64,000 nucleotides of DNA from Ehretia macrophylla (taxonomy: Eukaryota; Streptophyta; Magnoliopsida; Boraginales; Ehretiaceae): the NCBI GenBank assembly GCA_037974665.1, contig CM075769.1, positions 81,659,190 to 81,723,189 of the forward strand, in the 5' to 3' direction. Of this stretch, positions 12,264-24,322 are shown one piece after another. Position numbers and translations under genes: made by a program. How positions within the stretch are numbered: position 1 is the first letter of the stretch; every line of letters starts with the position of its first letter. Below the pieces are notes generated by a model, which ran no database searches, was not told the DNA's origin, and saw nothing but the letters and a program-made list of their open reading frames with translations.

Positions 12264-12820
12264 GTCATGTTGAGGGCACAATTCCTTTATGTGTTAACGG
12301 TTCACAGTCCCAGCCTAGAGAGATTGCCCATTCAGAAGGCCCAATGGGCTTAACGACAACCCATATGCTTCAACAATGCAGCATCCTCACAAGACGTGAT
12401 ATCGACACATTGTACAGCCCTCTGATGTCCCGCGAGTCAGGTTGCCATCTTTTTAACAGTTCACGACGTACGATCCGGGACGGAAAAACATAGCAAAAGA
12501 AGAAAAGTGGCCTAAAACTAATGAAAAAGTTCCATTTTAGGCTCCAAAAATGGGCTCAGCGAGCAAGTTGGCTGCCCTCGTCGTAGAGCTCTCAGAGAGC
12601 TTGGAAACGGTCTGATGTGTGCCGCTTAACTCCTTACGGATCAAAAGTTATGGGCACCTGAGCGACGGAGACCTGGTCACAAACCCTACGCCCTCGGTTT
12701 GCGGGCACAGCCTCTACGTGAAGCGATGTTGTCTTGCCTAATGTTCTGTGGGATTCGGTAATATAGATTTGGTGGATAAAGTATCTTGGCAACCCTAACA
12801 AGGGCAAAATAAACTGAAAA

Positions 12821-12940
12821 ATGGGTGCAACACGAGGACTTCCCAAGGGGTCACCTATCCTAGTAGTACTCTCGCCCAAGCAAGCTTAACTTCAGAGTTC
12901 TTATGGGATCTGGTGCATTAGTGCTGGTATGATCACACCT
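12821..12940 (-). rRNA. 5S: 5S rRNA copy 20, beta
   Basis: A1, T47, T58, C75, T95; changes at 6, 30, 39, 85, 119 and 120. Confidence 0.85.
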
Positions 12941-13497
12941 GTCATGTTGAGGGCACAAATCCCTATATGTGTTAACGGTTCACAGTCCCAGCCTAGAGAG
13001 ATGGCCCATTGAAAAGGCCCAATGGGCTTAACGACAACCCATCCGCTTCAATAACGCAGCATCCTCGCAAGACGTGATATCAACACATTGTAGGGCCTCT
13101 GATGTCCCGCGAGTCAGGTTGTCGTCCTTTTAACAGTTCACGACGTACGATCCGGGACGGAAAAACATAGCAAAAGAAGAAAAGTGTCCTAAAACTGATG
13201 AAAACGTTCAATTTTAGGCTCCAAAAAGGGGAACAGTGAGCAAGCTAGCTGCCCCCGTCGTAGAGCTCTCACAGAGCTTTGCAACGGTATGATGTTTTTC
13301 TCGTAACTCCTTGCGGATCAAAAGTTATGGGCACCGGAGCGACGGAGACCTGGTCACAAACCCTAAGCCCTCGGTTTGCGGGCCTAGCCTCTATGTGAAG
13401 AGAAGTTGTTTTGCCCAAAGTTCCGTGGGATTCGGTAATAGAGATTTGGTGGATAAAGTGTCTTGGCAACCCTAACCAGGGCAAAAAAAATTGAAAA

Positions 13498-13615
13498 GGG
13501 GTGTAACACGAGGACTTCCCGGTGGTCACACATCCTAGTACTACTCTCGCCCAAGCACGCTCAACTTCAGAGTTCGGAAGTGATCCGAGGCATTAGTGCT
13601 GGTATGATCACACCG
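13498..13615 (-). rRNA. 5S: 5S rRNA copy 21, alpha, 118 nt
   Basis: One G fewer at the 3' end and one base lost in box C (near 94-96). T47 and changes around 27-28, 38-41, 87 and 112. Strongly decayed. Confidence 0.82.
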
Positions 13616-14171
13616 GTCATGTTGAGGGCACAATTCCTATATGTGTTAACGGTTCACAGCCCCAGCTAGAGAGATGGCCCATTTAGAAGGCCCAATGGGC
13701 TTAACTACGACCCTTCCGCTTCAACAACGCAGCATCTTCACAAGACGTGATATCGACACGTTGTAGGGCCATCTTATGTCCCGCGAGTTAGGTTGTCGTC
13801 CTTCTAACGGCTCACGACGTACGATCCGGGACGGAAAAATAAAGCAAAAGAAAAAAAATGGCCTGAAACTTATGAAAACGTTCGATTTTGGGCTCCAAAA
13901 ATGGGCACATCGAGCAAGCTGGCTGCCGCCGTCGTAGAGCTCTCAGAGAGCTTTGCAACGGTATGCTGTGCGCCGCTTAACTACTTACGGATCAAAAGTT
14001 ATGGGCACCGGAGAGACGGATACCTGGTCACAAACCCTACGCCCTCGGTTTGCGGGCCCAGCCTCTACGTGAAGCGATATTGTCTTGCCTAATGTTCCGT
14101 GGGATTCGGTAATATTGATTTGGTAGATAAAGTATCTTGCCAACCCTAACAAGGGCAAAATAAACTGAAAA

Positions 14172-14291
14172 GGGGGTGAAACACGAGGACTTCCCAAGGG
14201 GTCACCCATCCTAGTGCTACTCTCGTCCAAGCAAGCTTAACTTCGGAGTTCTGATGGGATCCGGTGCATTAGTGCTGGTATGAACGTACCT
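14172..14291 (-). rRNA. 5S: 5S rRNA copy 22, beta
   Basis: A1, T58, T95; changes at 5, 8, 66, 76 and 113. Same lineage as copies 17, 26 and 30. Confidence 0.86.
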
Positions 14292-14847
14292 GTCATGTAT
14301 AGGGCACAATTCCTTTATGTGTTAACGGTTCACAGTCCCAGCTAGAGAGATGGCCCGTTCAGAAGGCCTAATGGGCTTAACGACAACCCATCCGCTTCAA
14401 CAATGCAGCATCCTCGCAAGACGTGATATTGACACGTTGTAGGGCCCTCTGATGTCTCGCGAGTCAGGTTGTCATCCTTTTAACAGTTCACGACATACGA
14501 TCCGGGATGGAAAAACAAAGTAAGGGAAGAAAAGCAGCCTAAAACAGATGAAAACGTTTTATTTTTGGCTCCAAAAAAGAGGACAGCGAGCAAGCTTGCT
14601 GACCCCATCGTAGAGCTCTTAGAGAGCTTTGCAACAGTACGTTGTGCGCTGCGTAACTCCTTACGGATCAAAAGTTATGGGCATCAGAGCGACGGGGACC
14701 TAGTCACAAACCCTACGCTCTAGGTTTGTGGGCCCAGCCTCTACGTGAAGCGCTGTTGTCTTGCCTAATGTTCCATGGGATTCGGTAATATAGATTTGGT
14801 GGATAAAGTATCTTGGCAACCCTAACAAGGGCAAAAAAAATTGAAAA

Positions 14848-14967
14848 TGGGGTGCAACACGAGGACTTCCCAGGGGGTCACCCATCCGAGTACTACTCTC
14901 GCCCAAGCACGCTTAACTTCAGAGTTCTGATGGGATCCGGTGCATTAGTGCTGGTATGATAGCAACT
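14848..14967 (-). rRNA. 5S: 5S rRNA copy 23, gamma
   Basis: A1, T47; changes at 3, 7, 80 and 120. The start of helix I is weakened. Confidence 0.86.
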
Positions 14968-15523
14968 GTCATGTTGAGGGCACAATCCCTATATGTGTTA
15001 ACGGTTCACAGTCCCAGCTAGAGAGATGGCCCATTCAGAAGGCCCAATGGGCTTAACGACAACCCATCCGCTTCAACAATGTATCATTCTCGCAAGACGT
15101 GATATCGACACGATGTAGGGCCCTCTGATGTCCCGCGAGTCAGGTTGTCGTCCTTTTAATCGTTCACGACGTACGATCCGGGGCGGAAAAACATAGTAAA
15201 GTAAGAAAAGTATCCAAAAACTGATGAAAACGTTCAATTTTTAGCTCCAAAAACGGGCACAGCGAGCAAGCTTGCTACCCCCGTCGTAGAGCTCTCGGAG
15301 TGCTTTTCAACGGTATGCTGTGCACCGCGTAACTCCTTACGTATCAAAAGTTATGGGCACCGGAGCAACGGAGACCTGGTCATAAGCCCCACGCCCTCGG
15401 TTTGTGGGCCCAGCCTCTACGTGAAGCGATGTTTTCTTGCCTAATGTTCCATGGGATTCGGTAATATAGATTTGGTAGGTAAAGTATCTTGGCAACCCTA
15501 ACAAGGGCAAAATAAACTGAAAA

Positions 15524-15643
15524 GGGGGTGCAACACGAGGACTTCCCAAGGGGTCACCCATCCTAGTAGTACTTTCGCCCAAGCAACATTAACTTCGGAG
15601 TTCTGATGGGATCCAGTGCATTAGTGCTGGTATGATCACACCT
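15524..15643 (-). rRNA. 5S: 5S rRNA copy 24, beta
   Basis: A1, T95, C75; box A is altered at 56-58 and there are changes at 6, 29 and 70. Partner of copy 28 in the four-unit block. Confidence 0.85.
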
Positions 15644-16199
15644 GCCATGTTGAGGGCACAATTCCATTATGTGTTAACGGCTCACAGTCCCAGCCTAGAA
15701 AGATGGCCCATTCAAAATGCCCAATGGGCATAACGACATCTCAACTGCTTCAACAATGCAGCATTCTCGCAAGACGTGATATCGACACATTGTAGGGCCC
15801 TCTGATGTCCCATGAGTTAGGTTGTCGTCTTTTTAACAGTTCACGACGTACGATCTGGGATGGAAAAACATAGCAAAAGAAGAAAAGTGGCCTGAAACTA
15901 ATGAAAATGTTCTGTTTTAGGCTCCAAAAATGGGCATAGCGAGCAAGCTGGCAGCCCCCGTCGTAGAGCTCTTAGAGAGCTTTGCAACGTATGCTGTGCG
16001 CCGCGTAACTCCTTACGGATCAAAAGTTATGGGCTCCGGAGCGACGGAGACCTGGTCACAAACCCTACGCCCTCAGTTTGTGGGCCCAGCCACTACGTGA
16101 AACGAAGTTGTCTTGCCCAATGTTCAGTGGGATTCAGTAATAGATATTTGGTGGATAAAGTATCTTGGCAACCCTAACCAGGGCAAAAAAATTTGAAAA

Positions 16200-16318
16200 G
16201 GGGGTGCAACACGAGGACTTCCCGGGGGTCACACATCCTAGTACAACTCTCGCCCAAGCACGCTCAACTTCGGAGTTCTGATGTGATCTGGGGCATTAGC
16301 GCTGGTATGATCGCACCG
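16200..16318 (-). rRNA. 5S: 5S rRNA copy 25, alpha, 119 nt
   Basis: One base lost at 96 (box C); changes at 18-19, 27, 30, 74 and 87. Partner of copy 29. Confidence 0.84.
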
Positions 16319-16874
16319 GTCATGTTGAGGGCACAATTCCTATATGTGTTAACGGTTCACAATTCCAGCTAGAGAGATGGCCCATTCAGAAGGTCCAATG
16401 GGCTTACCGATAACCCATCCGCTTCAACGAAGCAGCATCATCGCAAGACGTGATATCGACACGTTATAGGGCCCTCTAATGTCCCGCTAGTCAGGTTGTC
16501 GTCCTTTTAACAGTTCACGATGTACGGTCCGGGACTAAAAAATAGAGCAAAAGAAGAGAAGTGGCCTGAAACTTATGAAAACGTTCAATTTTGGGCTTCA
16601 AAAATGGGCACAGCGAGCAAGTTAGCTGCCCTCGTCGTGGAGCTCTCAGAGACCTTTGCAACTGTATGCTGTGCAGCGTGTAACTCCTTACGGATCAAAA
16701 GTTATGGGCACCGGAGAGACGGAGACCTAGTCACAAACCCTACGCCCTCGGTTTGCAAGCCCAGCATCTTCGTGAAGCGATGATGTCTTGCCTAATGTTC
16801 CGTGGGATTCGGTAATATACATTTGGTGGATAAAGTATATTGGCAACCCTAACAAGGGCAAAATAAACAGAAAA

Positions 16875-16994
16875 GGTGGTGAAACACGAGGACTTCCCAA
16901 GGGGTCACCTATCCTAGTAATACTCTTGCCCAAGCAAGCTTAACTTCGCAGTTCTGATGGGATCCGGTGCATTAGTGCTGGTATGAACGCACCT
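16875..16994 (-). rRNA. 5S: 5S rRNA copy 26, beta
   Basis: A1, T58, T95; changes at 8, 46, 68, 75, 85, 113 and 118. Partner of copy 30. Confidence 0.85.
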
Positions 16995-17550
16995 GTCATG
17001 TTGAGGGCACAATTCCTTTATGTGTTAACGGTTCACAGTCCCAGCTAGAGAGATGGCCCGTTCAGAAGGTCCAATGGGCTTAACGACAACCCATCTGCTT
17101 CAACAATGCTGCATCCTGGCAAGACGTGATATCGACAGGTTGAAGGGCCCTCTGATGTCCAGCGAGTCAGGTTGTCGTCCTTTTAAAAGTTCACAACATA
17201 CAATCCGGGATGGAAAAACATAGTATGGGAAGAAAAGCAGCCTAAAACTGATGAAAACGTTCGATTTTGGGCTCCAAAAATGGGCACAGTGAGCAAGATG
17301 GCTATCCCCGTCGTAGAGCTCTCAGAGAGCTTTGCAACGGTACGTTGTGCGCCGTGTAACTCCTTACGGATCAAAAGGTATGGGCAGCGGAGCGACGGGG
17401 ACCTGGTCACAAACCCCACGCTCTCGGTTTGTGGGCCTAGCCTCTACGTGAAGCGCTGTTGTCTTGCCTAATGTTCCGTGGGATTCGGTAATAGAGATTT
17501 GGTGGATAAAGTATCATGACAACATTAACCAGGGTAAAAAAAATTGAAAA

Positions 17551-17670
17551 GGGGGTGGAACACGAGGACTTCACAGGGGGTCACCCATCCCAGTACTACT
17601 CTCGCCCAAGCACGCTTAACTTCAGAGTTCTGATGGGATACGCTGCATTAGTGCTGGTATGATCGCACCT
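17551..17670 (-). rRNA. 5S: 5S rRNA copy 27, gamma
   Basis: A1, T47; changes at 28, 31, 80, 98 and 113. Partner of copy 31. Confidence 0.86.
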
Positions 17671-18227
17671 GTCATGTTAAGCGCCCAATTCCTATATGTG
17701 TTAACGGTTCACAGTCCCAACTAGAGAGACGGCCCATTCAAAAGGCCCAATGGGCTTAACAACAAACCATCCGCTTCAACAATGTAGCATCATCGCAAGA
17801 CGTGATATCGACACGTTGTAGGGCCCTCTGATGTCCCGCGAGTCAGATTGTCATCCTTTTAACAGTTCACGACGTACGATCCGGGAGGGAAAAACTGAGT
17901 AAAGGAAGAAAAGCAGCCTAAAACTGATGAAAACGTTCGATTTTGGGCTCCAAAAAACGGGAACAGCGAGCAAGCTTGCTGCCCCCATCGTAGAGCTCTC
18001 GGAGAGCTTTGCAATGGAATGTTGTTCGCCGCGTAACTCCTTACGGATCAAAAGTTATGGGCATCGGAGCGACGGAGACCTGGTCACAAACCCTACGCCC
18101 TCTGTTTGCGGGCTCAACCTCTACGTGAAGCATTGTTGTCTTACCTACTGTTTCGTAGGATTCGGTAATATAGATTTGGTGGATAAAGTATCTTGGCAAC
18201 CCTAACAAGGGCAAAATAAACTGAAAA

Positions 18228-18347
18228 GGGGGTGCAACACGAGGACCTCCCAAGGGGTCACCAATCCTAGTAGTACTCTCGCCCAAGCAAGCTTAACTTC
18301 GGAGTTCTGATGGGATCCGATGCATTAGTGCTGGTATGATCACACCT
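18228..18347 (-). rRNA. 5S: 5S rRNA copy 28, beta
   Basis: A1, T58, C75, T95; changes at 6, 28, 85 and 101. Confidence 0.86.
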
Positions 18348-18805
18348 GTCATGTTGAGGGCACAATTCCTTTATGTGTTAACGGTTCACAGTTCCAGCCT
18401 AGGGAGATGGCCCATTCAAAATGCCCAATGGGCATAACGACAACCCATCTGCTTCAACAATGCAGCATCCTCGCAAGACGTGATATCGACAAATTGTAGG
18501 GCCCTCAGATGTCCCACGAGTCAGGTTGTCGTCTTTTTAACAGTTCACGATGTACGATCCGGGACGGAAAAACATAGCAAAAGAAGAAAAGTGGCCTGAA
18601 ACTAATGATAAAGTTCTGTTTTAGGCTCCAAAAATGGGCATAGCGAGCAAGCTGGCAGCCCCCCTCGTAGATCTCTTAGAGAGCTTTGCAACGGTATGCT
18701 GTGCGCCGCGTAACTCCTTACGGATCAAAAGTTATGGGCACTAGAGCGACGGAGACCAGGTCACAAACCTTACGAGCTCAGTTTGCGGGCCCAGCCTCTA
18801 TGTGA

Positions 18806-18824
18806 ATAAAGTATCTTGGCAACC
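18806..18824. repeat. Templated 19-bp insertion in spacer
   Basis: ATAAAGTATCTTGGCAACC here duplicates the stretch found in normal position about 66 bp further on (18872-18890). It replaces about 8-9 bases of the usual GTGAAGCGATG region, giving a net gain of 13 bp and a 689-bp unit. Confidence 0.8.
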
Positions 18825-18916
18825 AGGTCTTGCCTAATGTTCCGTGGGATTCGGTTATATAGATTTCGTGGATAAAGTATCTTGGCAACCTTAACTAGGG
18901 CAAAACAAATTGAAAA

Positions 18917-19035
18917 AGGGGTGCAACTCGAGGACTTCCCGGGGATCACACATCCTAGTACAACTCTCGCCCAAGCACGCTCAACTTCGGAGTTCTGATG
19001 TGATCCGGGGCATTAGTGCTGGTATGATCGCACAG
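18917..19035 (-). rRNA. 5S: 5S rRNA copy 29, alpha, 119 nt
   Basis: Same single-base loss at 96 as copy 25; changes at 2, 27, 74, 87, 109 and 120. The preceding spacer carries the templated insertion. Confidence 0.84.
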
Positions 19036-19591
19036 GTCATGTTGAGGGCACAATTCCTATATGTGTTAACGGTTCACAGTCCCAGCTAGAGAGATGGCCC
19101 ATTCAGAAGGTCCAATGGGCTTAACGATAACCCATCCGCTTCAACGAAGCAGCATCATCGCAAGACATGATATCGACACGTTATAGGGCCCTCTAATGTC
19201 CCGCGAGTCAGGTTGTCATCCTTTTAACAGTTCATGATGTACGGTCCGGGACAAAAAAACAGTGTAAAAGAAGAAAAGTGGCCTGAAACTGATGAAAACG
19301 TTCGATTTTGGGCTCCAAAAATGGGCACAACGAGCAAGCTAGTTGCCCTCGTCGTAGAGCTCTCAGAGAGCTTTGCAACTATATGCTGTGCGCCGCGTAA
19401 CTCCTTACGGATCAAATGTTATGGGCACCGGAGCGGCGGAGACCTGGTCACAAACCCTACGCCCTCGGTTTGCGGGCCCAGCATCTTCGTGAAGCGATGA
19501 TGTCTTGCCTAATGTTCCGTGGGATTCGGTAATATACATTTGGTGGATAAAGTATCTTGGCAACCCTAACAAGGGAAAAATAAACAGAGAA

Positions 19592-19711
19592 GGGGGTGAA
19601 ACACGAGGACTTCCCAAGGGGTCACCTATCCTAGTACTACTCTTGCCCAAGCAAGCTTAACTTCGGAGTTCTAATGGGATCCGGTGCATTAGTGCTGGTA
19701 TGAACGCACTT
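19592..19711 (-). rRNA. 5S: 5S rRNA copy 30, beta
   Basis: A1, T58, T95; changes at 2, 8, 39, 68, 85 and 113. Confidence 0.86.
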
Positions 19712-20267
19712 GTCATGTTGAGGGCACAATTCCTTTATGTGTTAACGGTTCACAGTCCCAGCTAGAGAGATGGCCCGTTCAGAAGGTCCAATGGACTTAA
19801 CGATAACCCATTTGCTTCAACAATGCAGCATCCTCGCAAGACGTGATATCGACAGGTTGTAGGGCCCTCTGATGTCCCGCGAGTCAGGTTGTCGTCCTTT
19901 TAACAGTTCACGACATACAATCCGGGATGGAAAAATAGAGTATGGGAAGAAAAGCAGCCTAAAACTGATGAAAACGTTCGATTTTGGGATCCAAAAATAG
20001 GGACAGCGAGCAAGCTGGCTGACCCCGTCGTAGAGCTCTCAGAGAGCTTTGCAACGGTACGTTGTGCGCCGCGTAACTCCTTACGGATCAAAAGTTATGG
20101 GCACCGGAGCGACAGAGACCTGGTCACAAACCCTACGTTCTCGGTTTGTGGGCCTAGCCTCTACGTGAAGCGCTGTTGTCTTGCCTAATGTTCCGTGGGA
20201 TTCGGTATTAGAGATTTGGTGGATAAAGTATCTTGACAACCTTAACCAGGGCAAAAAAAATTGAAAA

Positions 20268-20387
20268 GGGGGTGGAACACGAGGACTTCACAGGGGGTCA
20301 CCCATCCTAGTACTACTCTCGCCCAAGCACGCTTAACTTCATAGTTCTGATGGGATCCGGTGCATTAGTGCTGGTATGATCGCACCT
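20268..20387 (-). rRNA. 5S: 5S rRNA copy 31, gamma
   Basis: A1, T47; changes at 46, 98 and 113 only. Confidence 0.87.
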
Positions 20388-20943
20388 GTCATGTTAAGGG
20401 CACAATTCCTATATGTGTTAACGGTTCACAGTCCCAACTAGAGAGACAGCCCATTCAAAAGGCCCAATGGGCTTAACGACAACCCATCCGCTTCAACAAT
20501 GTAGCATCGTCGTAAGACGTGATATCGACACATTGTAGGGCCCTCTGACGTCCCGCGAGTCAGGTTGTCGTCCTTTTAACAGTTCACGACGTACGATCCA
20601 GGACGGAAAAACAGAGTAAAGGAAGAAAAGCAGCCTAAAACTGATGAAAACGTTCGATTTTGGGCTCCAAAAATGGGAACAGCGAGCAAGCTAGCTGCCC
20701 CCATCGTAGAGCTCTCGGAGAGCTTTGTAACGGAATGTTGTTCGCCGCGTAACTCCTTACGGATCAAAAGTTATGGGCATCGGAGCGACGGAGACCTGGT
20801 CACAAACCCTACGCCCTCGGTTTGCGGGCTCAGCCTCTACATGAAGCGATGTTGTCTTGCCTAATTTTTCGTGGGATTCAGTAATACAGATTTGGTGGAT
20901 AAAGTATCTTGGCAGCCCTAACAAGGGCAAAATAAACTGAAAA

Positions 20944-21060
20944 GGGGGTGCAACACGACTTCCCAAGGGGTCACCTATCCTAGTTCTACTCTCGCCTAAG
21001 CAAGCTTAACTTCGGAGTTCTGATGGGATCCGATGCATTAGTGCTGGTATGATCACACCT
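20944..21060 (-). rRNA. 5S: 5S rRNA copy 32, beta, 117 nt
   Basis: Three bases are missing around 104-106, beyond box C. A1, T58, T95; changes at 6, 28, 64, 76 and 85. Confidence 0.84.
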
Positions 21061-21617
21061 GTTATGTTGAGGGCATAATTCCTTTATGTGTTAACAGTTC
21101 ACAGTCGCAGCCTAGAGAGATGGCCCATTGAAAATGCCCATTGGGCTTAACGATAACCCATCTGCTACAACAATGCAGCATCCTCGCAAGATGTGATATC
21201 GACACGTTGTAGGACCCTCTGATGTCCCGCGAGTCGGGTTGTCGTCCTTTTAACAGTTCACGACGTACGATCCGGGACTAAAAAACATTGCGAAAGAAGA
21301 AAAGTGGCCTGAAACCGATGAAAAAGTTCCATTTTAGGCTCCAAAAATGGGTATAGCGAGCAAGCTGGCTGCCCCCATCGTAGATCTCTCAGAGAGCTTT
21401 GCAACGGCATGCTGTGCGCTGCGTAACTCCTTACGGATCAAAAGTTATGGGCACCGGAGCGATGGAGACCTGGTCACAAACCCTACGACATCGGTTTACT
21501 GACCCAGCCTCTACGTGAAGCGATGTTGTCTTGCCTAATGTTCCGTGGGATTTGGTAATAGAAATTTGGTGGATAAAGTATCTTGGCAATCCTAACCAGG
21601 GCAAAAAAAATTGAAAA

Positions 21618-21737
21618 GGGGGTGCAACATGAGGTCTTCCCAGGGGGTCACCCATCCTAGCCCTACTCTCGCCCAAGCATGCTTAACTTCAGAGTTCTGA
21701 TGGGATCCAGTGCATTAGTGCTGGTATGATCACGCCG
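21618..21737 (-). rRNA. 5S: 5S rRNA copy 33, gamma with C1
   Basis: C1, T47, A58; changes at 4, 6, 29, 76-77, 103 and 108. Confidence 0.85.
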
Positions 21738-22294
21738 GTCATGTTGAGGGCACAATTCCTATATGTGTTAACGATTCACTGTCCCAGCTTGAGAGATGGC
21801 CCATTCAGAAGGCCCAATGGGCTTAACAACAACCCATCCGCTTCAACAAAGCAGCATCCTCGCAAGACGTGATATCGGCACGTTATAGGGCCCTCTAATG
21901 TCCCGCGAGTCAGGTTGTTGTCCTTTTAACAGTTCACGACATACGATCCGGGATAGAAAATCAGAGCAAATGAAGAAAAGTGGCCCAAAACTAATGAAAA
22001 CGTTCAATTTTGGGCTCCAAAAATTGGCACAGCATAGCAGGCTTGCCACTTCCGTGGTAGAGCTCTCGGAGAGCTTTACAACAGTATGGTGTGCGCTGCA
22101 TAACTCCTTAAGGATTAAAAGTTATGGGCATCGAAACGACGGAGACCTGGTCACAAGCCCCACGCCCTTAGTTTGCGGGCCCAACCTCTACGTGAAGCGA
22201 AGTTGTCTTGCCCAATGTTCTGCGGGATTCGGTAATATTGATTTGGTGGATAAAGTATCTTGGCAACCCTAACCAGAGCAAAAAAAATTGAAAA

Positions 22295-22414
22295 GGGGTT
22301 GCAACACGAGGACTTCCCAGGGGGTCACCCATCCTAATACTACTCTCGCCCAAGCACGCTTAACTTCAGAGTTCTGATGGAATCCGGTGCATTAGTGCTG
22401 GTATGATCGCACCT
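22295..22414 (-). rRNA. 5S: 5S rRNA copy 34, gamma
   Basis: A1, T47; changes at 34, 78 and 116. Confidence 0.88.
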
Positions 22415-22970
22415 GTCATGTTGAGGGCACAATTCCTATATGTGTTAACGGTTCACAGTCCCAGCTAGAGAGATGGCCCATTCAGAAGGCCCAATGGGCT
22501 TAGCTAGAACCCATCCGGTAAAAAAATGCAGCATCCTCGTATGACGTGATATCGACACGTTGTAGGGCCCTCTAATGTCCTGCGAGTCAGGTTGTCATCC
22601 TTTTAATAGTTCATGATGTACGTTCCGGCACAAAAAAATAGAGTAAACGAAGAAAAGTGGCCTGAAAATTATGAAAACGTTCAATTTTGGGCTCCAAAAA
22701 TGGGCACAGCGAGCAAGCTGGCTGCCCCCGTCGTAGAGCTCTCAGAGAGCTTTGCAACGGTATGCTGTGCGTCACGTAACTCATTACGGTTCAAAAGTTA
22801 TGGGCACCGGAGCGACGAAGACCTGGTCACAAACCCTACGCCCTCGGTTTGCGGGCTCAGCCTGTACGTGAAGCGATGTTGTCTTGCTTATTGTTTCGTG
22901 GGATTCGGTAATATAGATTTGGTGGATAAAGTATCTTGGCAACCCTAACAAGGGCAAAATAAACTGAAAA

Positions 22971-23090
22971 GGGGGTGCAACACGAGGACTTCCCAGGGGG
23001 TCACCCATTCTAGTACTACACTCGCCCAAGCAAGTTTAACTTCTGAGTTCTGATGGGATCCGGTGCATTAGTGCTGGTATGATCGCACCT
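22971..23090 (-). rRNA. 5S: 5S rRNA copy 35, beta
   Basis: A1, T58; changes at 47 (A), 56, 71 and 82. Confidence 0.87.
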
Positions 23091-23616
23091 GTCATGTTGA
23101 GGGCACAATTCCTTTATGTGTTAACGGTTCACAGTCCTAGCTAGAGAGATGGTCCATTTAGAAGGCCCAATGGGCTTAACGACAACCCATCCACTTCAAC
23201 AATGCATCATCCTCGCAATACGTGATATCGACACATTGTAGGACCCTCTAATGTCCTGCGAGTCAGGTTGTCGTCCTTTTAACAGTTCACGACGTACGAT
23301 CCGGGACAGAAAAACAGAGCAAAAGAAGAAAAGTGGCTTGAAACTGATGAAAACATTCGATTTTGGGCTCCAAAAATGGGCACAGCGATCAAACTGGTTG
23401 CCCCCGCCGTAGAACTCTCAGAGAGCTTTGCAACGGTATGCTGTGTGCCGCATAAATCCTTACGGATCAAAAGTTATGGGCACCGGAGGGACGGAGACCT
23501 CGTCACAAACCCTAGGCCCTCGGTTTGCGGGCCAAGCCTCTATGTAAAGCGATGTTGTCTTGCCTAATGTTCCGTCAGATTCGGTAATATATATTTGGTG
23601 GAAAAAGTATCTTGGC

Positions 23617-23625
23617 AACCCTAAC
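23617..23625. promoter_or_regulatory. Telomere-box-like AACCCTAAC in spacer (example)
   Basis: AACCCTAAC lies about 22 bp past the 5S 3' end in this unit and at the same place in most units; beta units have AACCCTAACA. Plant telo boxes (AAACCCTAA) bind TRB-type Myb proteins. The match is one base short of the standard motif, so function is uncertain. Confidence 0.35.
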
Positions 23626-23646
23626 CAGGGCAAAAAAGATTGAAAA

Positions 23647-23766
23647 GGAGGTGCAACACGAGGACTTCCCAGGGGGTCACCTATCCTAGTACTACTCTCG
23701 CCCAAGCAAGCTCAACTTCAGAGTTCTGATGTTATCTGGTGCATTAGTGCAGGTATGATCGCACCG
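23647..23766 (-). rRNA. 5S: 5S rRNA copy 36, alpha/beta mosaic
   Basis: C1, A35 and G54 with T58 and T47 together; changes at 16, 30, 34, 85 and 118. It combines marks of all three types. Confidence 0.86.
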
Positions 23767-23826
23767 GTCATGTTGAAGGCACAATTCCTATATGTGTTAA
23801 TGGTTCACAGTCCCAGCTAGAGAGAT

Positions 23827-23845
23827 GGCCCATTCAGAAGGCCCA
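23827..23845 (-). promoter_or_regulatory. Paired TGGGCC (site II-like) motifs upstream of 5S (example)
   Basis: Two TGGGCC motifs in the RNA sense lie at 23827-23832 and 23840-23845, about -61 and -74 from the 5S start at 23766. TGGGCY site II elements are known TCP-factor sites in promoters of plant ribosomal-protein and growth genes. The pair is kept in most units, with scattered single-base losses. A role in 5S expression is inference only. Confidence 0.4.
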
Positions 23846-24322
23846 ATGGGCTTAACGACAACCCATCCACTTCAACAATGCAGCAACCTCGCAAGCCGTG
23901 TTATCAACACGTTGTAGGGCCCTCTGATGTCCCACGAGTCAGGTTGTCGTCCTTTTACCAGTTCACGACGTACGATCCGGGATGAAAAAATAGAGCAAAA
24001 GAAGAAAAGTGGCCTGAAACTGATGAAAACGTTCGATTTTGGGCTCGCCAAATGGGCACAGTGAGCAAGCTGGCAGCCCCCATCATAGAGCTCTCAGAGT
24101 GCTTTGCAACGGTGTGTTGTGCGCTGAATAACTCTTTATGAATAAAAAGTTATGGGTACCGGAGCGACGGAGACCTAGTCACAAGCTCTACGACCTCCGT
24201 TTGTGGGCCTAGCCTTCACGTTAAACGAAGTTGTCTTGCCCACGGTGCCGTGGGATTCGATAATAGAAATGTGGTGGATAAACTATCTTGGCAACCCTAA
24301 CAAGGGAAAAATAAACTGAATA

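Larger units (their letters stand above)
15524..20943 (-). repeat. Four-unit higher-order repeat, two copies (about 2.71 kb each)
   Basis: Copies 24-27 (15524-18227) match copies 28-31 (18228-20943) unit for unit by private variants: 24/28 share GTAGTAC in the IE region, 25/29 share a CCCGGGG deletion and TACAACTC, 26/30 share GAAACACG and GAACGCAC, 27/31 share GGAACACG and TTCACAGG. Copy 32 starts a third round (like 28). Related members at 17, 22 and at 18, 23 extend the pattern leftwards with a five-unit step. Confidence 0.8.
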
